A DNA stretch of 64,000 nt from Clostridiaceae bacterium OM02-2AC. Lineage in GTDB: Bacteria; Bacillota_I; Bacilli_A; Erysipelotrichales; Erysipelotrichaceae. The notes beneath the pieces were generated by a model. That model had not been told where the DNA came from. It saw nothing but the letters and a program-made list of their open reading frames with translations, and did not search any database. The position numbers and the translations under genes are program-made. Where the stretch lies: contig QULU01000006.1 in NCBI GenBank assembly GCA_003481775.1, forward strand, positions 1 through 64,000. The letters are read 5' to 3'. Numbering within the stretch: position 1 is the stretch's first letter; each line of letters opens with the position of its first letter. Shown in pieces: positions 17,848 through 33,202 of the stretch.

Positions 17848-18531
17848 ATGTATATATTGCGAAGTCTGTATCTTCTCTGGCTCATTCCAAGAAGCTGGAT
17901 CGATGCTTTCCTTGTACGAAATAAACCGTTTGCGTTGCGGTATGCATGTATGAAAAAATGGTCGGAAAAGCTGCTGTCGCATTATCGGGTGATACTGGAT
18001 GTACAATTTCAGGAACAGCTGCCAAAGGAGCAGCCGATTTTGTTTGTATGCAACCACCAGAGCGAATTCGATATGCTGCTGCAGATGGCGGTCATTGATC
18101 AGCCGTTCACCTTCATATCCAAAAAGGAAAATGAAAAGGTTCCCTATGTGGGGAGCTGGTCCAAAACCCTGGAGGTCATTCTCTTTGACCGCGAGGACCG
18201 CGGCAGTGCAATTCACATGCTGCGGGAGGCCGCACGACGGCTCAAGGCAAAGGATAATCTGTTGATTTTCCCGGAGGGCACAAGAAGCAAGGGCGGTGTC
18301 ATGCATCCCATGCAGGCTGGCTCCATTCAGCCGGCGTTTATGGCAAAGGCTTGCATTGTTCCCATCGTACTGCAAAATTCCTATGATTACAGGAATGTGA
18401 TGAAGCACAAGGGAACATTTCATATTCATATCCTGAAGCCGCTGTATTATGATGACTATAAGCCGTTAAAGACAGACGGTGTAATTGCACTGCTGCAGGA
18501 AACCATGCAGCGTGTACTGGATGAAGCATAA
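17848..18531 (+). CDS. plsC: 1-acyl-sn-glycerol-3-phosphate acyltransferase
   Basis: A 227-residue membrane-associated acyltransferase that makes phosphatidate. An N-terminal hydrophobic helix is followed by the catalytic NHQSEFDMLL (NHx4D) and the acceptor-binding FPEGTRSKGG. The ATG at 17848 is preferred to a GTG at 17842, because AAGGAG is 9 bases from the ATG and 3 from the GTG. It is the last gene of the operon and links the fatty-acid cycle to phospholipid synthesis. Confidence 0.92.
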   Translation: MYILRSLYLLWLIPRSWIDAFLVRNKPFALRYACMKKWSEKLLSHYRVILDVQFQEQLPKEQPILFVCNHQSEFDMLLQMAVIDQPFTFISKKENEKVPYVGSWSKTLEVILFDREDRGSAIHMLREAARRLKAKDNLLIFPEGTRSKGGVMHPMQAGSIQPAFMAKACIVPIVLQNSYDYRNVMKHKGTFHIHILKPLYYDDYKPLKTDGVIALLQETMQRVLDEA

Positions 18532-18537
18532 AGAAAG

Positions 18538-18567
18538 ATAACGACTGCTGTGTGCGGCCGTTATTTT
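18538..18567 (+). terminator. Terminator of the fab operon
   Basis: ATAACGACTGC pairs with GCGGCCGTTAT (one mismatch, one wobble), followed by TTTTT. It lies just after plsC. Confidence 0.75.
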
Positions 18568-18743
18568 TCTACTATCCCATGGGGGTGACATGTTCACTGC
18601 ATAAAATAATTCGGGATGGACATTGTTTAGTTATGCATCAACATCCATTGGCAGAGATAATCCTGATTTTTAGAAAAATATAAGCGGATCTATTAGGAAT
18701 AATGTGCTAAGTTAGATTTATCAAGTAAAGGACGGTGACCACC

Positions 18744-18877
18744 TTGAAACGTAATGCAATCGAAGACTTAATGAAATGAAAGGCTAGTGAAGAACGAAAG
18801 CCTATGGGACGAAAGGGTGCTCGATAAGTGGAAAAAACATGGCTGATGAAGGAGTTCGGATGTAGGTGTTATAAATA
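18744..18877 (+). pseudogene. Decayed N-terminus of an AAA ATPase (AAA_14/DUF4143 type)
   Basis: From a TTG at 18744 the frame reads LKRNAIEDLMK, stop, KASEERKPMGRKGAR, stop, VEKTWLMKEFG. This matches the N-terminal pattern of the common AAA_14/DUF4143 ATPases (MKRN...LxxWK...RKPLILRGARQVGKTWLMKEFG). A TGA stands where TGG (Trp) is expected and a TAA where CAA (Gln) is expected, and the P-loop Gly is lost. Nothing downstream continues the protein. A ribosome-site remnant (AAAGGACGG) is still visible. Confidence 0.75.
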
Positions 18878-18987
18878 TTAAGTTTATTTCAACTTTGATT
18901 TTACCTGTTGGCAAATTCAAGCTGTCACATAACTGCGCTGGTGTATTATATAAGAATAACTATAAGAGCATAGGGTAAAATGAAGAA

Positions 18988-19021
18988 AACGCTTGCAAAT
19001 GCACGCTCTCAATGCTATAAT
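18988..19021 (+). promoter_or_regulatory. Module A promoter with overlapping cre-like site
   Basis: TTGCAA (18993-18998) and TATAAT (19016-19021) are 17 bases apart. The sequence GAAAACGCTTGCA overlapping the -35 fits a catabolite-responsive element (CcpA site), so glucose repression is expected. Confidence 0.7.
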
Positions 19022-19034
19022 GCAAACGTAATAG

Positions 19035-19064
19035 GGATGGTAATAGTTTAGGCTAGCTTAACCC
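19035..19064 (+). promoter_or_regulatory. RAT antiterminator element A1
   Basis: GGATGGTAATAGTTTAGGCT continues to AACCC at 19064 and has the layout of ribonucleic antiterminator targets of BglG/LicT proteins. Its 3' end overlaps the left arm of the terminator at 19060. Confidence 0.75.
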
Positions 19065-19117
19065 GTTTAAATAAAGGATACTTTTTTAAGTGTTTTGTTA
19101 TTTGAACGGGTTTTATT
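19060..19117 (+). terminator. Leader terminator of module A
   Basis: AACCCGTTTAAATAA (19060-19074) pairs with TTATTTGAACGGGTT (19098-19112), with one wobble, followed by TTTTATTT. It is exclusive with RAT A1. Confidence 0.8.
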
Positions 19118-19137
19118 TATGTAAAGGAGGAGCTGTT

Positions 19138-19989
19138 ATGCAGATTTTAAGAATTCTTACGAATAACGCCGTTGTTATATTGGGAGAAAATAAGAAGGAA
19201 CAAATTGTATGTGGTAAAGGAATCGCCTATAAAAAACGACCTGGCGATAACATTGATACTACCTTGATCAATCAGGTGTTCTCTTTACAAAGTGAAGATA
19301 TGAATATAAAATTTCAGCAGCTTCTTTTAGATATCCCAATCGAAGAAATCAATATAGCAGATGAGATCATCACCAAAGGGAAAATGAGCCTCGGAAAGAA
19401 AATAGACGATTCCATTTATGTTTCTTTAAGTGATCATATCCATATGGCAATCCATCGGTATTTGGATGGAGTCATCATAAAGAATGCATTGCTATGGGAT
19501 ATCAAACAATTTTATGCAGACGAATTTGCAATTGGCTTATATTCCCTGCGTTTAATAGAAGAAAAATTAGGAGTAACGCTTCCAGAGGATGAAGCAGGCT
19601 TTATAGCCCTGCATTTTGCCAATGCCTCTTTGCATGATGGTATCGGCAATCAGGAAATTTATAAAATTACAAGGATTATGCAGGAGATATTGAATATCGT
19701 AAAATATACTTATCGAGTGGATTTCAATACAGATTCAGTATACTACTATCGCTTTATTACGCATTTGAAATTTTTTGCGCAACGTCTGGTAACCGATACG
19801 GTGTACCAGGATGATAAAGATAATGAGCTTTATGAAGCAATGGTGCTAAAGCATCCGAATGAAAGCTCTTGTGTAAATAAAATTGCTGGTTTTATCAAGG
19901 ACAAACATGCTTATATCCTTACGGATGAGGAAAAGCTGTATCTGATGATACATTTAAAGCGTGTTATGGAAAAGAATGTTTCAGTGTAA
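19138..19989 (+). CDS. BglG-family transcription antiterminator (module A)
   Basis: A 283-residue antiterminator. The N-terminal RNA-binding CAT domain (about 1-55, MQILRILTNNAVVILGENKK) is followed by two PRD domains. The four regulatory histidines are in place: SDHIHMAI and IALHFANA in PRD1, THLKFFAQRL and MIHLKRV in PRD2. PTS phosphorylation of these sites should control dimerisation. It binds RATs A1 and probably A2 (which share GGATGGTAA and GGCT..AACC), allowing read-through into itself and the permease. The start at 19138 has AAAGGAGG 8 bases upstream. Confidence 0.93.
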   Translation: MQILRILTNNAVVILGENKKEQIVCGKGIAYKKRPGDNIDTTLINQVFSLQSEDMNIKFQQLLLDIPIEEINIADEIITKGKMSLGKKIDDSIYVSLSDHIHMAIHRYLDGVIIKNALLWDIKQFYADEFAIGLYSLRLIEEKLGVTLPEDEAGFIALHFANASLHDGIGNQEIYKITRIMQEILNIVKYTYRVDFNTDSVYYYRFITHLKFFAQRLVTDTVYQDDKDNELYEAMVLKHPNESSCVNKIAGFIKDKHAYILTDEEKLYLMIHLKRVMEKNVSV

Positions 19990-20022
19990 GAATAGGCACT
20001 GTACAGATATAAAGGGAGGTGA

Positions 20023-20052
20023 ATGCTATTTATCGAAACGATGCAGCAAATG

Positions 20053-20061
<9 letters not shown>
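20023..20061 (+). CDS. Possible 12-codon leader ORF ending inside RAT A2
   Basis: After GGGAGGTGA an ATG at 20023 opens MLFIETMQQMGW and stops with TAA at 20059-20061, inside the 5' part of the RAT. The 8-base match to the 16S rRNA end is unusually good for a non-coding gap, although spacing to the ATG is short. Translating ribosomes would disturb RAT folding. It could be chance. Confidence 0.3.
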
Positions 20062-25766
<5,705 letters not shown>

Positions 25767-25843
25767 TGTATAACACTTCATGTTAGATGTTAGCATTCAG
25801 TTTCACAAGCAAATGCATGCAGCACTTACATATAATATATGAA

Positions 25844-25884
25844 GAAAACCGCCCTCCATGCCTCGTGTAGAGCGGTTTTCTTTA
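25844..25884 (+). terminator. Terminator at the end of module A (bidirectional)
   Basis: GAAAACCGC (25844-25852) pairs with GCGGTTTTC (25872-25880), followed by TTTA. Read leftward the stem is followed by TTTTC, so it can also stop the convergent AlbA gene. Confidence 0.75.
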
Positions 25885-25912
25885 TGTATAGGGGTATGCA
25901 AGCTTAAAATAG

Positions 25913-27442
25913 TCATTCTGTCGTATGCTTTTTATATCTTTTCCCTTTGATCAGACCATTATCCTCGATACAGCCGTTTTCACATAGCTCCTTTAATAAG
26001 GTTTGAATTCTTCTTTCCTTCACATGCAGTAGTTGTGAAAAGTCAGAGGAGCGATACCATACATCCGGCTGCATCATAGATAACATCATTTCGTATTGCG
26101 CAAGCGTTTTTCTTCCCGCAGTTTTCTTCCCGCAGTTTTCTTCCCGCACTTTTGTTCCCGCACTTTTCTTCCCGCAGTTTTCTTTCCGCCGCTTTGCTTC
26201 TTCGTTCTTTTTCATAAAGGGCAATGTTAAAATCGTGCGTCCCGGATTATATGTCTCTTTAATATCCGGTTCCATCCATCCTTCCTGTTCCCATACAGAG
26301 AAAAGCTCCGGAACACCGCTGCCTGCACGCTCACCAATACCAATCAGATTAAACATCTTCATTAACGCTTTGTTTCTTGGATCGGACTCGCCTCCTACTT
26401 TCATTTGATATTTTCCTACACGAATCGTACCCGGATTTTCGATAATCAATATATCGTTTTTCTGCTTAATTACAATACCTCTGGGGACATAAAAATCGGA
26501 ATTCACCAAACAGTTCGCAAGTACCTCACGCAGTGCGCGATGAACCGGAGTATCATCCACCCGTTCACCGCCACTCATTTTAAATGGCACCTTCACATTC
26601 AGGATTATTTTGTTATAGACCCGGAAGTAAAAATCAAAGAGGTTTCCCGTCCATTCGCCTGAAGAGGAGTATAAGCGGTCAGTCCAGCGAATCGCGGGAT
26701 CCAGCATTTCGCGATAATCCAGAAAATATTCATGATATTGGCGTACGATACGATATTCATTACCGAACATCAGTAAGCCTGCTCCTGTCGGGTGAAACGC
26801 TCCATGCTTATCCTTATCAATAGCTCCAATCATAAACAAATAATCCTCGTCATTGAGATCGATCCAGGGATGTGACGGCTTGAAAAAGCGATGTCTGTTG
26901 CGATATCTGTGAACGGTTTCCAAATCTAAATCAGAAACCTCCATGTTCCCCATAATGTTCATATCTGAAGTTTGTTCAACCTGATCACGAAGCATAGCTT
27001 TCACTTGCTCGTTTGTACAACGATAATCCCCTGTATGCGTTCTTTGATAGGTCCCGCGAAACATATCGTTATTGATATAAACCGGCTTTTGTTCACGCTT
27101 TGCCATTGGTACATGCAAAGCAATAACGATATCATTTCCGATCGTATATACACTTACATCCTTTTCAGAGAATAAATTTATGCTCACCTTTTGCGGATTA
27201 TGCGCCTGATTCCAGAAATCATCCAGGATTTTTTCCTGATCAGAAAGCTTTAGTCCGGTTGTCTTCCAGCTTCTATCGGGTAATTCTTTTATGCCAAGTA
27301 AAATTACGCCGCCGTATGTATTCGCCATTGCAGAATAGGTTTCCCATAAAGAAACAGGCAACCCACCTGTGGCTTTCTTTACTTCTCTTCGATTATCTTC
27401 TCTGTAAGCATCAAATTTGTTTAAATCAAATCCATATTCCAT
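25913..27442 (-). CDS. AlbA/Schlafen-type ATP-binding regulator with internal 14-bp repeat
   Basis: A 509-residue protein with an N-terminal AlbA_2 (Schlafen-like, putative nucleic-acid-binding) domain, including REVKKATGGLP and YGGVILLGI. A GHKL-type ATPase-like domain follows (HRALREVLANCLVNSDFY, then NPGTIRVGKYQMKVGGESDPRN and GIGERAGSGVPELF). A winged helix lies at the C-terminus (about 450-505). The linker at about 418-445 is made of two 14-residue units with ENCGKK..AG, encoded by six 14-bp DNA repeats. Such proteins are usually regulators or defence-linked factors. It is convergent with module A and divergent from module B. Confidence 0.85.
   Translation of the reverse strand: MEYGFDLNKFDAYREDNRREVKKATGGLPVSLWETYSAMANTYGGVILLGIKELPDRSWKTTGLKLSDQEKILDDFWNQAHNPQKVSINLFSEKDVSVYTIGNDIVIALHVPMAKREQKPVYINNDMFRGTYQRTHTGDYRCTNEQVKAMLRDQVEQTSDMNIMGNMEVSDLDLETVHRYRNRHRFFKPSHPWIDLNDEDYLFMIGAIDKDKHGAFHPTGAGLLMFGNEYRIVRQYHEYFLDYREMLDPAIRWTDRLYSSSGEWTGNLFDFYFRVYNKIILNVKVPFKMSGGERVDDTPVHRALREVLANCLVNSDFYVPRGIVIKQKNDILIIENPGTIRVGKYQMKVGGESDPRNKALMKMFNLIGIGERAGSGVPELFSVWEQEGWMEPDIKETYNPGRTILTLPFMKKNEEAKRRKENCGKKSAGTKVREENCGKKTAGRKTLAQYEMMLSMMQPDVWYRSSDFSQLLHVKERRIQTLLKELCENGCIEDNGLIKGKRYKKHTTE
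26108..26191. repeat. 14-bp tandem repeat, six units, inside the AlbA gene
   Basis: Units of TTTTCTTCCCGCAG run head to tail at 26108, 26122, 26136, 26150, 26164 and 26178. Units 1, 2 and 5 are identical. Units 3 and 4 differ by one or two bases, and unit 6 is diverged. Fourteen is not a multiple of three, so adding or losing one unit shifts the frame; the present number keeps the gene open. Confidence 0.9.
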
Positions 27443-27502
27443 AAAATCCCTTCTTCCTTTTCATATGTTTTCTTTTGATGAAATTCCTTCTGACCAATAT
27501 CA

Positions 27503-27745
27503 TTATGTCAAATAATGAAACTGTAATCCTTCGCCATGCCGTCGTAGCGTATAGCGTGCGCTGGTATAAATATTACAGGCTTTGGTCAGACATCCTGCTT
27601 TCATATGCCGTAGTACTGACTCACTGCAGATGATATGCACTGTCCGCTGTCCAGATAAATATCTTCCAAATGCGGTGGTTATTCGTTTTTTCATGTGTAA
27701 TCGAGCTTCTGCTTTCAATATCCTTGCCATTGTTTTTCCTGCCAT
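27503..27745 (-). CDS. Possible 80-residue basic protein, unknown
   Basis: A short frame starting at the ATG at 27745 has AGAAAGG about 6 bases upstream. The protein is basic (MAGKTMARILKAEARLHMKK...) with two or three Cys residues and no recognised domain. A longer reading to 27808 adds a hydrophobic N-terminus but has no better ribosome site. It lies in the gap between the AlbA gene and module B. It may be real, but there is no family evidence. Confidence 0.4.
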   Translation of the reverse strand: MAGKTMARILKAEARLHMKKRITTAFGRYLSGQRTVHIICSESVLRHMKAGCLTKACNIYTSARYTLRRHGEGLQFHYLT

Positions 27746-27963
27746 ATAATACCTTTCTGTTATAGAGATATATAAAAACATTATAATGGAAATCACTGCT
27801 TTAATCAAACGATATAGGTGATTATACTAACTGCCGTTCATCGATACTCATGAAAAATCAAAGTATCTCTCTTATGATCGAAGGATGGCTTCCTCTTCTA
27901 ATATAGTATTGGTGAATAGTAACCAGATTATCTTGAAAAATTTGTAAAATCACTTTAGATGTA

Positions 27964-28018
27964 TTGACATCTGAAGTATATATGATAAAATAATGTTGCA
28001 AAACAGGAAACGCTTTCA
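27964..28018 (+). promoter_or_regulatory. Module B promoter and cre site
   Basis: TTGACA (27964-27969) and TAAAAT (27986-27991) are 16 bases apart. Downstream, AGGAAACGCTTTCA (28005-28018) matches the cre core, placed where CcpA would block elongation. Confidence 0.7.
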
Positions 28019-28041
28019 TTCGATGACAGAATGAAAGAGTG

Positions 28042-28074
28042 AGTATGTTACTGATGTTCAGGCAGACTCAAACC
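28042..28074 (+). promoter_or_regulatory. RAT antiterminator element B
   Basis: AGTATGTTACTGATGTTCAG continues with GCAGACTCAAACC. The TGTTACTG...GGCA...AAACC layout is close to LicT/BglG RATs. Its end overlaps the terminator left arm at 28066. Confidence 0.75.
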
Positions 28075-28107
28075 ACATTTTTTACTTGTGGTTTGAGTTT
28101 TCTTTTT
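28066..28107 (+). terminator. Leader terminator of module B
   Basis: ACTCAAACCACA (28066-28077) pairs perfectly with TGTGGTTTGAGT (28087-28098), followed by TTTTCTTTTT. Confidence 0.85.
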
Positions 28108-28124
28108 GTAGAAAGGAGGCTATT

Positions 28125-28970
28125 ATGAAAATTCGTCAAATTCTCAACAACAATGTAGCGCTTGTTCAACGCGGTAGATTAGAAATAATAGTAGTATCAA
28201 AAGGAGTATCCTTCCGTAAAAAAATAGGAGACTCAATAGAGTCAAAAGATATAGATAAGATTTTTGTTCCGGATTCTAATGATGTTTTGGAAAATTTTAG
28301 TTATTTATTAAGTAATACGAAGCAAGAAATAATTGATGCTACATTGAAGATTATTGAATACGCAGAAAAGAATATCAATGAAAAAATAAATGATTACTTA
28401 TATTTAACTTTATTGGATCATATTGACTATGCATTGAAAAGAGCAAAAAATAAGCAGTTCATTAAGAGCCCACTTGTTTGGGAAGTTAGGAAGTTTTATC
28501 CAAAACATTATGAAGTAGGTATGAATGCACTTGATATCATACATAAGGAAACTGGAATTGAATTTCCCGAAGGAGAAGCAACTTCCATTGCTTTACATTT
28601 TATAAATCTTCAAGAATCTCAAGTTGATGTCAAGGATGTAATAAAAGCGATGGAAACAGTGAATGATATTCTGACAATCATACGCGTACATTTTCAAATT
28701 CAATTTGATGAGAATTCAATGAATTATAATCGACTTGTAACACATTTACAATATTTTGCACAGCGCATGAGTAGCGGAGATATTTACGCAAGTGAAGATA
28801 ACGAATTATATAAGCAGGTACGTTCTATACATCCGCAAGCATTCCTCTGTGTTGAAAAAATCAAAGTTTTTTTAAAGAAGCAATTTAATAGAATGTTAAC
28901 ACAGGATGAAGAAACTTATTTAATGCTGCATATTCATCGTGTTACGCAAAGAAATGAAAGAGAGGATTAA
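28125..28970 (+). CDS. BglG-family transcription antiterminator (module B)
   Basis: A 281-residue protein with the CAT RNA-binding domain (MKIRQILNNNVALVQRGR) and two PRDs. The conserved histidines are present (LLDHIDYAL; IALHFINL; VTHLQYFAQRM; MLHIHRV). It should act on RAT B in its own leader, only 50 bases upstream. The start at 28125 has GAAAGGAGG 7 bases upstream; an upstream in-frame start lies inside the terminator. Base composition is more AT-rich than the fab operon. The permease follows after 6 bases. Confidence 0.93.
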   Translation: MKIRQILNNNVALVQRGRLEIIVVSKGVSFRKKIGDSIESKDIDKIFVPDSNDVLENFSYLLSNTKQEIIDATLKIIEYAEKNINEKINDYLYLTLLDHIDYALKRAKNKQFIKSPLVWEVRKFYPKHYEVGMNALDIIHKETGIEFPEGEATSIALHFINLQESQVDVKDVIKAMETVNDILTIIRVHFQIQFDENSMNYNRLVTHLQYFAQRMSSGDIYASEDNELYKQVRSIHPQAFLCVEKIKVFLKKQFNRMLTQDEETYLMLHIHRVTQRNERED

Positions 28971-28976
28971 TTCAAT

Positions 28977-30812
28977 ATGAAATATGAAAATTTATGTAAA
29001 AGCATTATCAAACTAGTAGGTGGAAAAGAAAATATTAAATCAGTCTCTCATTGTATGACAAGATTGAGATTTACACTTATTGATAATAATAAAGCTGATG
29101 AAAATGGTATAAAAGGGCTTCAACAAGTGATTGATGTTGTGTCAAATAAGGTTTCTTTTCAAATCATAATCGGTACAGAGGTATCGGAAATTCATCCTGA
29201 ATTAATGCAAATGCTTGGAGATACAAAATCAGAAGCAGGGAAGTCTGATAAAAATTTATTCAATAGGATAATGAATTTGATATCAGAGTCAATGACACCT
29301 TTATTTCCTGTCATGATGGTTGCCGGTTTAATGGCAGGTATATTATCTTTACTAACCTTGACTGGAATAATTTCATCAGAGAGCTCAACGTTTCTTATAT
29401 TTGATACAGTACGTGTATCCATGTTTTATTTCTTCCCTGTTTTTATGGCGATGACAGCTGCAAAACGATTGGGGACAAACCCTTACTTAGGAGTTCTTTT
29501 AGCTGTAACATTATTATCATCCACAATTAATAATGCTGAAGGGCTAAATCTATTCGGATATGGATTGCCAACGATTACGTATTCAAATACATTTATTCCT
29601 ATCTTGCTTGGTTTATGGTTAATGGGGAAAACAGAAAAAATCATTAAAAAAATTATGCCAAAATCACTTGATTATTTCTTTACATATATGCTTGTGATGC
29701 TTATTGTATTACCTGTCACTTTAGTAGTATTCGGTCCCATCGGTTCATGGATAAGTGATGGATTAGGATTTATATTTGATTTTATAGGAAATACATTCGG
29801 AAATTGGTTGATGTTAGCATTGTATGCGGCATTACAGCCTCTACTGATTATGCTAGGAGCAGCGAATTTCATAATGCCTATCATATTAAATTCATATACA
29901 ACATTGGGGTATGATCCAATATTTACTCCTGCCTTTATAATTTCAGATATCGCTGTTTGTGGGACTATGCTAGGTTATTTTCTTCGATCAAAAAAGACAG
30001 AGCAGAAGCAATTTTTTGCAGGTGTAACATTCTCTGCTTTTATGGGAGTTACAGAGCCTGCTGTATTTGGAGCTTTTGTTAAATATCGCCGACCTTTTAT
30101 TGCTGTTATGATTGCTGGTGGATTAGGTGGTCTGGTAGCAGGCATTCTTGGTGTAAAAGGATATGCAATGACAACATTGTTTGGAATTTTAACTTTTATA
30201 GGACAAAATGATTATAATAATTTATACTTTATGATTGCAGCGATTATTGTTGCTTTCGTTATAGCAGTAATTGCTGGCTATATTTTATGGATTCCGAAGG
30301 AGCAAGAAAAGGAAACTGAAGAAAAAGTTGACTCTAAGAAAGGACAATTTTCTTTGAATAAAGAAGAAATTGCAATACCAGTAGCGGGGAAAAAAGTAGC
30401 ATTATCACAAATTAAAGATAGAGCATTTTCAACAGGCGCACTGGGGAAGGGAATCGGTATCATTCCATCTGATAATATTATTAAAGCACCTGTTACAGGG
30501 AAAATAGAAACTCTTTTCCCTACAAATCATGCGATTGGTATGAAAACTGAGAACGGCGTTGAGGTATTGATTCATATAGGAATCGATACTGTGGAACTTC
30601 AAGGTGAGTGTTTTCAACCTCTTATAAAACAAGGTGATGTAGTTAAAATCGGTGAACCATTAATTAAAGTGGATTTCAAAGAGATTGAAAAAAGAGGTTT
30701 TGATAATACAGTAATCGTTGTAATCACCAATACGCAGGATTACTTGGAAGTTATACCAAATTTATCTGAACCGGATAGTACAAGACCTGAGCTATTAACA
30801 GTAGTCATGTAG
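28977..30812 (+). CDS. Beta-glucoside PTS permease EIIBCA (module B)
   Basis: A 611-residue PTS enzyme II in the order B-C-A. It has phospho-Cys26 ([11 protein letters not shown]), a multi-spanning EIIC with FMGVTEPAVFGAF, and EIIA with NHAIGMKTENGVEVLIHIG. It transports and phosphorylates a beta-glucoside and signals to the module B antiterminator. It follows bglG with a 6-base gap and no intervening RAT, unlike modules A and C. Confidence 0.93.
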   Translation: MKYENLCKSIIKLVGGKENIKSVSHCMTRLRFTLIDNNKADENGIKGLQQVIDVVSNKVSFQIIIGTEVSEIHPELMQMLGDTKSEAGKSDKNLFNRIMNLISESMTPLFPVMMVAGLMAGILSLLTLTGIISSESSTFLIFDTVRVSMFYFFPVFMAMTAAKRLGTNPYLGVLLAVTLLSSTINNAEGLNLFGYGLPTITYSNTFIPILLGLWLMGKTEKIIKKIMPKSLDYFFTYMLVMLIVLPVTLVVFGPIGSWISDGLGFIFDFIGNTFGNWLMLALYAALQPLLIMLGAANFIMPIILNSYTTLGYDPIFTPAFIISDIAVCGTMLGYFLRSKKTEQKQFFAGVTFSAFMGVTEPAVFGAFVKYRRPFIAVMIAGGLGGLVAGILGVKGYAMTTLFGILTFIGQNDYNNLYFMIAAIIVAFVIAVIAGYILWIPKEQEKETEEKVDSKKGQFSLNKEEIAIPVAGKKVALSQIKDRAFSTGALGKGIGIIPSDNIIKAPVTGKIETLFPTNHAIGMKTENGVEVLIHIGIDTVELQGECFQPLIKQGDVVKIGEPLIKVDFKEIEKRGFDNTVIVVITNTQDYLEVIPNLSEPDSTRPELLTVVM

Positions 30813-32249
<1,437 letters not shown>

Positions 32250-32257
32250 AATGAGCG

Positions 32258-32284
32258 GTTCATTATATTTGAACAGATTTTATT
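32258..32284 (+). terminator. Weak terminator candidate after module B
   Basis: GTTCA pairs with TGAAC across 7 bases, then AGATTTTATT. The stem is short, and transcription could run on towards module C. Confidence 0.3.
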
Positions 32285-32444
32285 GATAGAATGATTAGGA
32301 CCAAGAGTATGAATATGATGTTTCAAAATATATATATGGAGTGTTGGATAGAAAGTAAACGAAATTGGCTATATGTGACTAAATTCCATTTTTTATAGAT
32401 TGTTGATGTGTAGGCTGACAGTCAAATCTTGCTTATCTATTTCT

Positions 32445-32595
32445 TGATAAGATAAGGTTTCAGTATGATGTGGTCTTTATCGATTTTGGCTATTTCAAAA
32501 TCATAGAATTTCTTCATCAGTGATGGATTTAGAAATTCAAGATACTCACTGGGCGATTTTCCATTGATTTTCTTTTTAATTCAGGCCGAAATAAT
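32445..32595 (-). pseudogene. Possible C-terminal remnant of a transposase
   Basis: On the minus strand a start-less frame reads IKKKINGKSPSEYLEFLN and continues to a stop near 32445, with a stop at its upstream end. The GKSPSEYLEF pattern resembles the C-terminal tail of DDE transposases, but no catalytic residues remain and the family cannot be fixed. It lies in the 360-base gap between modules B and C, which otherwise shows nothing. Confidence 0.3.
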
Positions 32596-32611
32596 TCTTA
32601 ATAAGATAATC

Positions 32612-32640
32612 TTGACAGCAGTTTATCTCTATGTTAGTAT
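32612..32640 (+). promoter_or_regulatory. Module C promoter
   Basis: TTGACA (32612-32617, perfect) and TAGTAT (32635-32640) are 17 bases apart. No cre-like sequence was seen near it, unlike modules A and B. Confidence 0.65.
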
Positions 32641-32654
32641 GATTTTGTAAGTTT

Positions 32655-32686
32655 AGGTTTGTTATTGTTATTGACAAGCAAGACCT
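32655..32686 (+). promoter_or_regulatory. RAT antiterminator element C1
   Basis: AGGTTTGTTATTGTTATTGA continues with CAAGCAAGACCT. It has the RAT layout and overlaps the left arm of the terminator that starts at 32681. Confidence 0.65.
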
Positions 32687-32726
32687 GTTTACGGAAACTT
32701 TTTTAGTTCTGTAAACAGGTCTTTAT
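32681..32726 (+). terminator. Leader terminator of module C
   Basis: AGACCTGTTTAC (32681-32692) pairs perfectly with GTAAACAGGTCT (32711-32722), followed by TTA and T-rich sequence. Confidence 0.8.
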
Positions 32727-32744
32727 TGCTATTAGGAGGTATTT

Positions 32745-33197
32745 ATGGAATCTTTATCAAGTCCAGTCAGCGGGACAGTAAAAAATCTGACAGAAGTAAG
32801 GGATGAAGTGTTTGCGACAAAAATGATGGGAGACGGTGTAGCGATAGCACCTATTGAAGGAAATGTAATTGCTCCCTGCGATGGTGAAATCACAATGATG
32901 TTTCCTACCGGTCATGCCATTGGATTACGAACGTTCAGCGGACAGGATATTCTAATTCATGTGGGTATTGATACTGTTGAACTGAACGGTGATGGATTTA
33001 CACCATATGTAAAGGCAGGACAGCAGGTATTGAAAAAAGACAGGTTATTAGGCTTTGATTTAGATAAAATCAAAGCAGGTGGTTATGATATCGATACGAT
33101 GATGATTATTACAAGCAATATTCAAGAAATCAAAATTGGGGTTCTATATGGTTCTATGGTGGAAGCGGGGGATGATTTACTGACAGTACAGGAGTAG
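32745..33197 (+). CDS. Stand-alone PTS EIIA (glucose family), module C
   Basis: A 150-residue EIIA-Glc-type phosphocarrier. The two histidines are in PTGHAIGLRTF and ILIHVGIDTVEL (the second is the phosphorylated one). It receives phosphate from HPr and passes it to the EIIBC at 34148, which lacks its own A domain. TAGGAGG lies 7 bases before the ATG. It is the first gene of the module, ahead of its antiterminator. Confidence 0.93.
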   Translation: MESLSSPVSGTVKNLTEVRDEVFATKMMGDGVAIAPIEGNVIAPCDGEITMMFPTGHAIGLRTFSGQDILIHVGIDTVELNGDGFTPYVKAGQQVLKKDRLLGFDLDKIKAGGYDIDTMMIITSNIQEIKIGVLYGSMVEAGDDLLTVQE

Positions 33198-33202
33198 ACG
33201 CT

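Noticed and set aside
26108..26191. Repeats as a CRISPR array
   Set aside because: Units are 14 bp, directly adjacent with no spacers, and lie within a coding frame.
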